Positions 14,129 through 16,274 of a stretch of DNA of 16,274 nt are shown here, one piece after another. The stretch spans positions 1 to 16,274 of the forward strand of contig USPQ01000059.1 in assembly GCA_900556625.1 (NCBI GenBank), read 5' to 3'. The stretch is from an uncultured Bacteroides sp. (GTDB lineage: Bacteria; Bacteroidota; Bacteroidia; Bacteroidales; Bacteroidaceae). Numbering within the stretch: the first letter of the stretch is position 1; each line of letters starts with the position of its first letter. Below the pieces are notes generated by a model, which was not told the DNA's origin, did no database searches, and worked only from the letters and a program-made list of their open reading frames with translations. Made by a program: the position numbers and the translations under genes.

Positions 14129-14208
14129 GCCCACAGCTAAACACTTCTCAGCCCACAGATGAACAACACCCGGACACGGGCTCAGGGGAATAAGCCCACA
14201 GGTGAAAA
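14129..14208. repeat. Degenerate direct repeats with core GCCCACAG
   Basis: GCCCACAG followed by a similar CTAAACA, ATGAACA or GTGAAAA stretch occurs at 14129, 14151 and 14194, with a more decayed copy near 14180. The first two are 22 bases apart and the third is 43 bases further, about twice that. The units are too short and too degenerate for a CRISPR array. Confidence 0.5.
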
Positions 14209-14240
14209 AAGGTCAGCAATAACGTCGGCAACCAAAACCC

Positions 14241-14267
14241 AGAAATACTATCGCTGATAGTATTTCT
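14241..14267. repeat. 12-bp perfect palindrome, 3-base loop
   Basis: AGAAATACTATC and its exact reverse complement GATAGTATTTCT flank GCT. It gives a stable AT-rich stem in either direction. The pyrimidine tract on the plus strand just after it could help plus-strand termination, but the DUF3127 terminator lies upstream already. It may be a protein-binding palindrome or a dispersed repeat. Confidence 0.75.
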
Positions 14268-14299
14268 ATTCTCTTCTAATCTCTTCTTTTCTCTTCTCT

Positions 14300-14327
14300 T
14301 GGGTTATGGTTGGGTTATGGTTGGGTT
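14300..14327 (+). repeat. 11-bp tandem repeat, G-rich (TGGGTTATGGT)
   Basis: Two exact copies of TGGGTTATGGT (14300-14310 and 14311-14321), then TGGGTT. It contains five runs of two or three G within 25 bases, enough for a two-layer G-quadruplex on the plus strand. It directly follows a pure pyrimidine tract and is complementary to CAACCAAAACCCA at 14229-14241. Confidence 0.75.
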
Positions 14328-14488
14328 TTTGCGCCCTGCCAGAAGGCGTTTCAGCGCTTTTAGTTTTTGCAAAAACAGTGTTTTTTCGCAGGTAGTTTTT
14401 TCACCTGTTTTTCCTCTTTTCAAATCCGGTTTTTCTCCGTTCGGAAATCTTTTTCCAATCAACCCGAAATGATTTTTCCAGCTTGTCT

Positions 14489-16069
14489 TTAGTCGGCTTT
14501 ATACTTCAAAACGATGGTGGGATATGCCACTTCATCAGCACAAGTAAACTGAGCAAAAAGTATGAAATTGCGAAAAAATTCCGCATTGCGCACAAAGAAA
14601 TCGGGCACGAAACAGACCTGTTTTTCCACTTGCCGGAAGAGGTGTCCGAAATCTGCCATCAGCATAAAATGATAAGAATCGGACAGGTTACTCATCCCCG
14701 CTTTATAGGTAACAGCACTGTCAAGCACTTCGCCTTTATCCAACCGGAGTATATAGTCCGACAGACTGTCTTCGTCCGGTGCTAATAATAAACGACCGGC
14801 ATAAAAGGCAGCGTACAGCTCCGAAGCCGGCCCCACGAAACTAGAAAGTTGCGTAAACAACGTTGTCTGAGGCAGCCGGTAGACAGGATAGGCTTTATCC
14901 GCAGTATAACAAAAAGTTATACGGGGATTCTTATGCCTTTCTACAGCGGATGCCGTATTTGTCAGGGAGCGCATCATCCTCTCAGCCTCCGTCACATCGG
15001 GCACAGAAAGACTCAGCACAGACGCCGCGTCCCGCAATGTATCTTCCCGCTGGAAAAGACAGGTCACCAAATCATGCCCGGTGTTTTCCATCAGATAACG
15101 CGAGATTTCACGGTTTCTTTCCTGCATTCCGCTATCATCGTCCACCCCTGCCGGTATATATTCACGACTGTCGCCATAGGCAAGCAGAGAGTTCCAGTCC
15201 GTGACACTTTGTTTGCTAAAATAGAAAGTGGTGGAAGGCAACACTTCGCCCGGAAATCCTTTGACAGATTCTTGTTGCCGAAGCTGGTTGATAAAGGCGA
15301 GACAGGTATCCGGTTCATGGCTGACACCTGTAAAATAGACATAATCGTCCTTCATCTTCATGTCAAACTCCGTCCACCCTATCATGCCGTTCACACGGGT
15401 ATAAATGGTAGCGACCGCTCTGCTTTTTTTCGGTGCGTTTATCTGCATGAAAGCAGGATCATCCGCCAGAGAATCTCCCTTCTTGCAGGTGTCAATGACT
15501 TCTTCTATCAGTTTTTTCTGGAAGCTCAACGCCATGAAATCGGGCGTGAGATAGCAAGCAAGGAAATCACCGTCCGCCATCGGGTAGATTATTATCTTTT
15601 CTCCTTTGTAATCGAAGGTTTTCGGCGGATAGAGTGATGAAATATATTTTTGCACGAATCTGTCTATCAGCTCTTTATCACCTTCTCCCAATCTGCAATA
15701 GAGCACTTGGTCGCGTTCGCTGTCCGGAGCATGGAAACTTATCAGCATTTGATTCATTTGCCGACTCAATCCGTGGGGACTATCTTCGGAAAGTTCGTAC
15801 AGGGAATGTTTTAAGTAGGAAAACAGCTTGGATACATACAGGTATTGCCGTTCTTTGCTGCAAGTCAGATTATCGGTTTCAGTCACAAACTCAAGCACAT
15901 CATCGGTAGCAAACACTGCCGAAGTAGTGGCGGGAACCAGCTCGTAAAGATTGAAATTTTTCTCTCCGTCAGCCGCCGACAGCCTGAAAAAAGAGTACAT
16001 GACGAAACCTGCGCACAGAAGTACAACAGAAGAAGTGACCGCTATTTTCACTATCGTACGAAGTTTCAT
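14489..16069 (-). CDS. Membrane-anchored DUF3352-like protein of unknown function
   Basis: 526 residues. A short basic N-terminus (MKLRTIVKIA) is followed by one hydrophobic segment at about 8-28, then a large soluble part, so it is probably anchored in the inner membrane with the bulk in the periplasm. The start of the soluble part (NLYELVPATTSAVFATDDV) and a later mix of strands and helices remind me of DUF3352, a bacterial family of unknown function; this is a resemblance, not a firm match. No catalytic motif, metal site or lipobox was found. There are only a few, unpaired cysteines. It has its own strong promoter (16096-16126) and converges on the DUF3127 unit across a repeat-rich gap. 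The coding region is certain by length and by the promoter spacing; the family is moderately sure. Confidence 0.75.
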   Translation of the reverse strand: MKLRTIVKIAVTSSVVLLCAGFVMYSFFRLSAADGEKNFNLYELVPATTSAVFATDDVLEFVTETDNLTCSKERQYLYVSKLFSYLKHSLYELSEDSPHGLSRQMNQMLISFHAPDSERDQVLYCRLGEGDKELIDRFVQKYISSLYPPKTFDYKGEKIIIYPMADGDFLACYLTPDFMALSFQKKLIEEVIDTCKKGDSLADDPAFMQINAPKKSRAVATIYTRVNGMIGWTEFDMKMKDDYVYFTGVSHEPDTCLAFINQLRQQESVKGFPGEVLPSTTFYFSKQSVTDWNSLLAYGDSREYIPAGVDDDSGMQERNREISRYLMENTGHDLVTCLFQREDTLRDAASVLSLSVPDVTEAERMMRSLTNTASAVERHKNPRITFCYTADKAYPVYRLPQTTLFTQLSSFVGPASELYAAFYAGRLLLAPDEDSLSDYILRLDKGEVLDSAVTYKAGMSNLSDSYHFMLMADFGHLFRQVEKQVCFVPDFFVRNAEFFRNFILFAQFTCADEVAYPTIVLKYKAD

Positions 16070-16095
16070 AATATTTGCTGTTTATCGGCTCGGTG

Positions 16096-16126
16096 CAAAA
16101 ATAATAATTTCTACAAAGAAAACAAA
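16096..16126 (-). promoter_or_regulatory. Consensus Bacteroides promoter of the DUF3352-like gene
   Basis: On the minus strand, TTTG (complement of 16123-16126) and TATTTTTG (complement of 16096-16103) are separated by 19 bases. Both boxes and the spacing match the Bacteroides -33/-7 consensus exactly. Transcription would start near 16090, about 20 bases before the ATG at 16069. Confidence 0.8.
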
Positions 16127-16152
16127 ACTTTTGCTAAAAAATCCGCCGGTAA

Positions 16153-16274
16153 TTAAAGAAGGATTTCCAATCCGTCAAATGCCAGGTGAATATTCTCCGG
16201 AAGTCTCCGTTCAGCTTCGGCATGCAAGCCCATATCATGACTCATGTGTATAAAGTATGTCTTCTTTGCCTGAA
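16153..16274 (-). CDS. MBL-fold metallohydrolase (PhnP-like), C-terminal end only
   Basis: The last 39 residues of a gene that begins beyond the window; the stop is TAA at 16155-16153. The visible part reads KKTYFIHMSHDMGLHAEAE, then a short helix and LPENIHLAFDGLEI before the end. The histidine-rich HMSHDMGLH and the closing AFDGLEI are typical of the end of PhnP/RNase Z-like metallo-beta-lactamase-fold phosphodiesterases, where a C-terminal His helps hold the metal. Substrate unknown. The 83 bp between its stop and the next gene holds that gene's promoter, so the two are probably separate transcription units. Confidence 0.8.
   Translation of the reverse strand, partial: QAKKTYFIHMSHDMGLHAEAERRLPENIHLAFDGLEILL

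Larger units (their letters stand above)
14105..14488. other. Repeat-rich convergent gap without a gene
   Basis: 384 bp between the DUF3127 terminator and the stop of the DUF3352-like gene. I see no credible coding frame. Besides the features listed separately, it has three inverted pairs nested in one another. The outer one is ACAGGTGAAAAAA at 14198-14210 with its exact complement at 14396-14408. The inner one is 14229-14241 with 14300-14312 (12 of 13). The core palindrome is at 14241-14267. There is also a pyrimidine tract at about 14263-14299, a 14-bp palindrome GTTTTTGCAAAAAC at 14363-14376, and a small hairpin with arms CAGGT/ACCTG at 14389-14407. One or more of these probably ends transcription of the minus-strand gene. 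Confidence 0.6.

Noticed and set aside
14105..14488. tRNA or known small RNA gene in the convergent gap
   Set aside because: No cloverleaf or T-loop motif, and none of the hairpins fit a family I recognise.
14489..16069. Lipoprotein
   Set aside because: No lipobox cysteine after the hydrophobic segment; it looks like a plain membrane anchor.

Overview
The window looks like a Bacteroides chromosome (Bacteroidota). Protein families such as DUF3127, the PIN-PhoH fusion and the DHOD-like flavoprotein read as typical of that group. Starts lack clear Shine-Dalgarno sequences, and the promoters fit the Bacteroides pattern (TTTG near -33, TAnnTTTG near -7). All identifications are from motifs and memory of the families; no database search was run. 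The species is not resolved.

Layout. (1) Plus strand, 1-1589: 3' part of a YggS/PROSC PLP-binding protein, then a dihydroorotate-dehydrogenase-like flavoprotein. They converge on phoH across a 17-bp inverted repeat. (2) 1711-5002: PIN-PhoH ATPase (minus), divergent folC with an unusual internal insertion (plus), and ridA (minus), whose 3' end overlaps folC by 33 bp. (3) 5161-5716: a small DUF805 membrane protein with a strong terminator. (4) 6053-13501, minus strand: an apparent six-gene unit dnaN, DEDDh exonuclease, coaBC, recN, rlmB-like methyltransferase, and a secreted degenerate-protease/TPR protein. It runs from a promoter at about 13540 to a hairpin at about 6000. (5) 13654-14028, plus: a DUF3127 OB-fold-like protein ending in an SSB-type acidic tip, divergent from dnaN. 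(6) 14105-14488: a gene-free convergent gap full of palindromes and short repeats. (7) 14489-16069, minus: a membrane-anchored DUF3352-like protein with a textbook Bacteroides promoter. (8) 16153 to the end, minus: the C-terminus of an MBL-fold metallohydrolase.

How the genes fit together. The central block joins replication and repair (sliding clamp, exonuclease, RecN, and probably the SSB-like DUF3127 protein) with CoA synthesis and rRNA methylation. Two of its internal gaps carry repeats: a 31-bp inverted repeat between dnaN and the exonuclease gene, and a 7-bp tandem repeat that forms the end of coaBC. The other genes are housekeeping: PLP, folate and enamine/imine detoxification.

No mobile element, CRISPR array, tRNA or rRNA was seen. 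I do not see a clear new defence or biosynthetic system. The points most worth a second look are the nested inverted repeats in the 14.1-14.5 kb gap, the two related heptamer repeats, the DUF3127 SSB-like tip, the pseudoprotease-TPR protein, and the FolC insertion.
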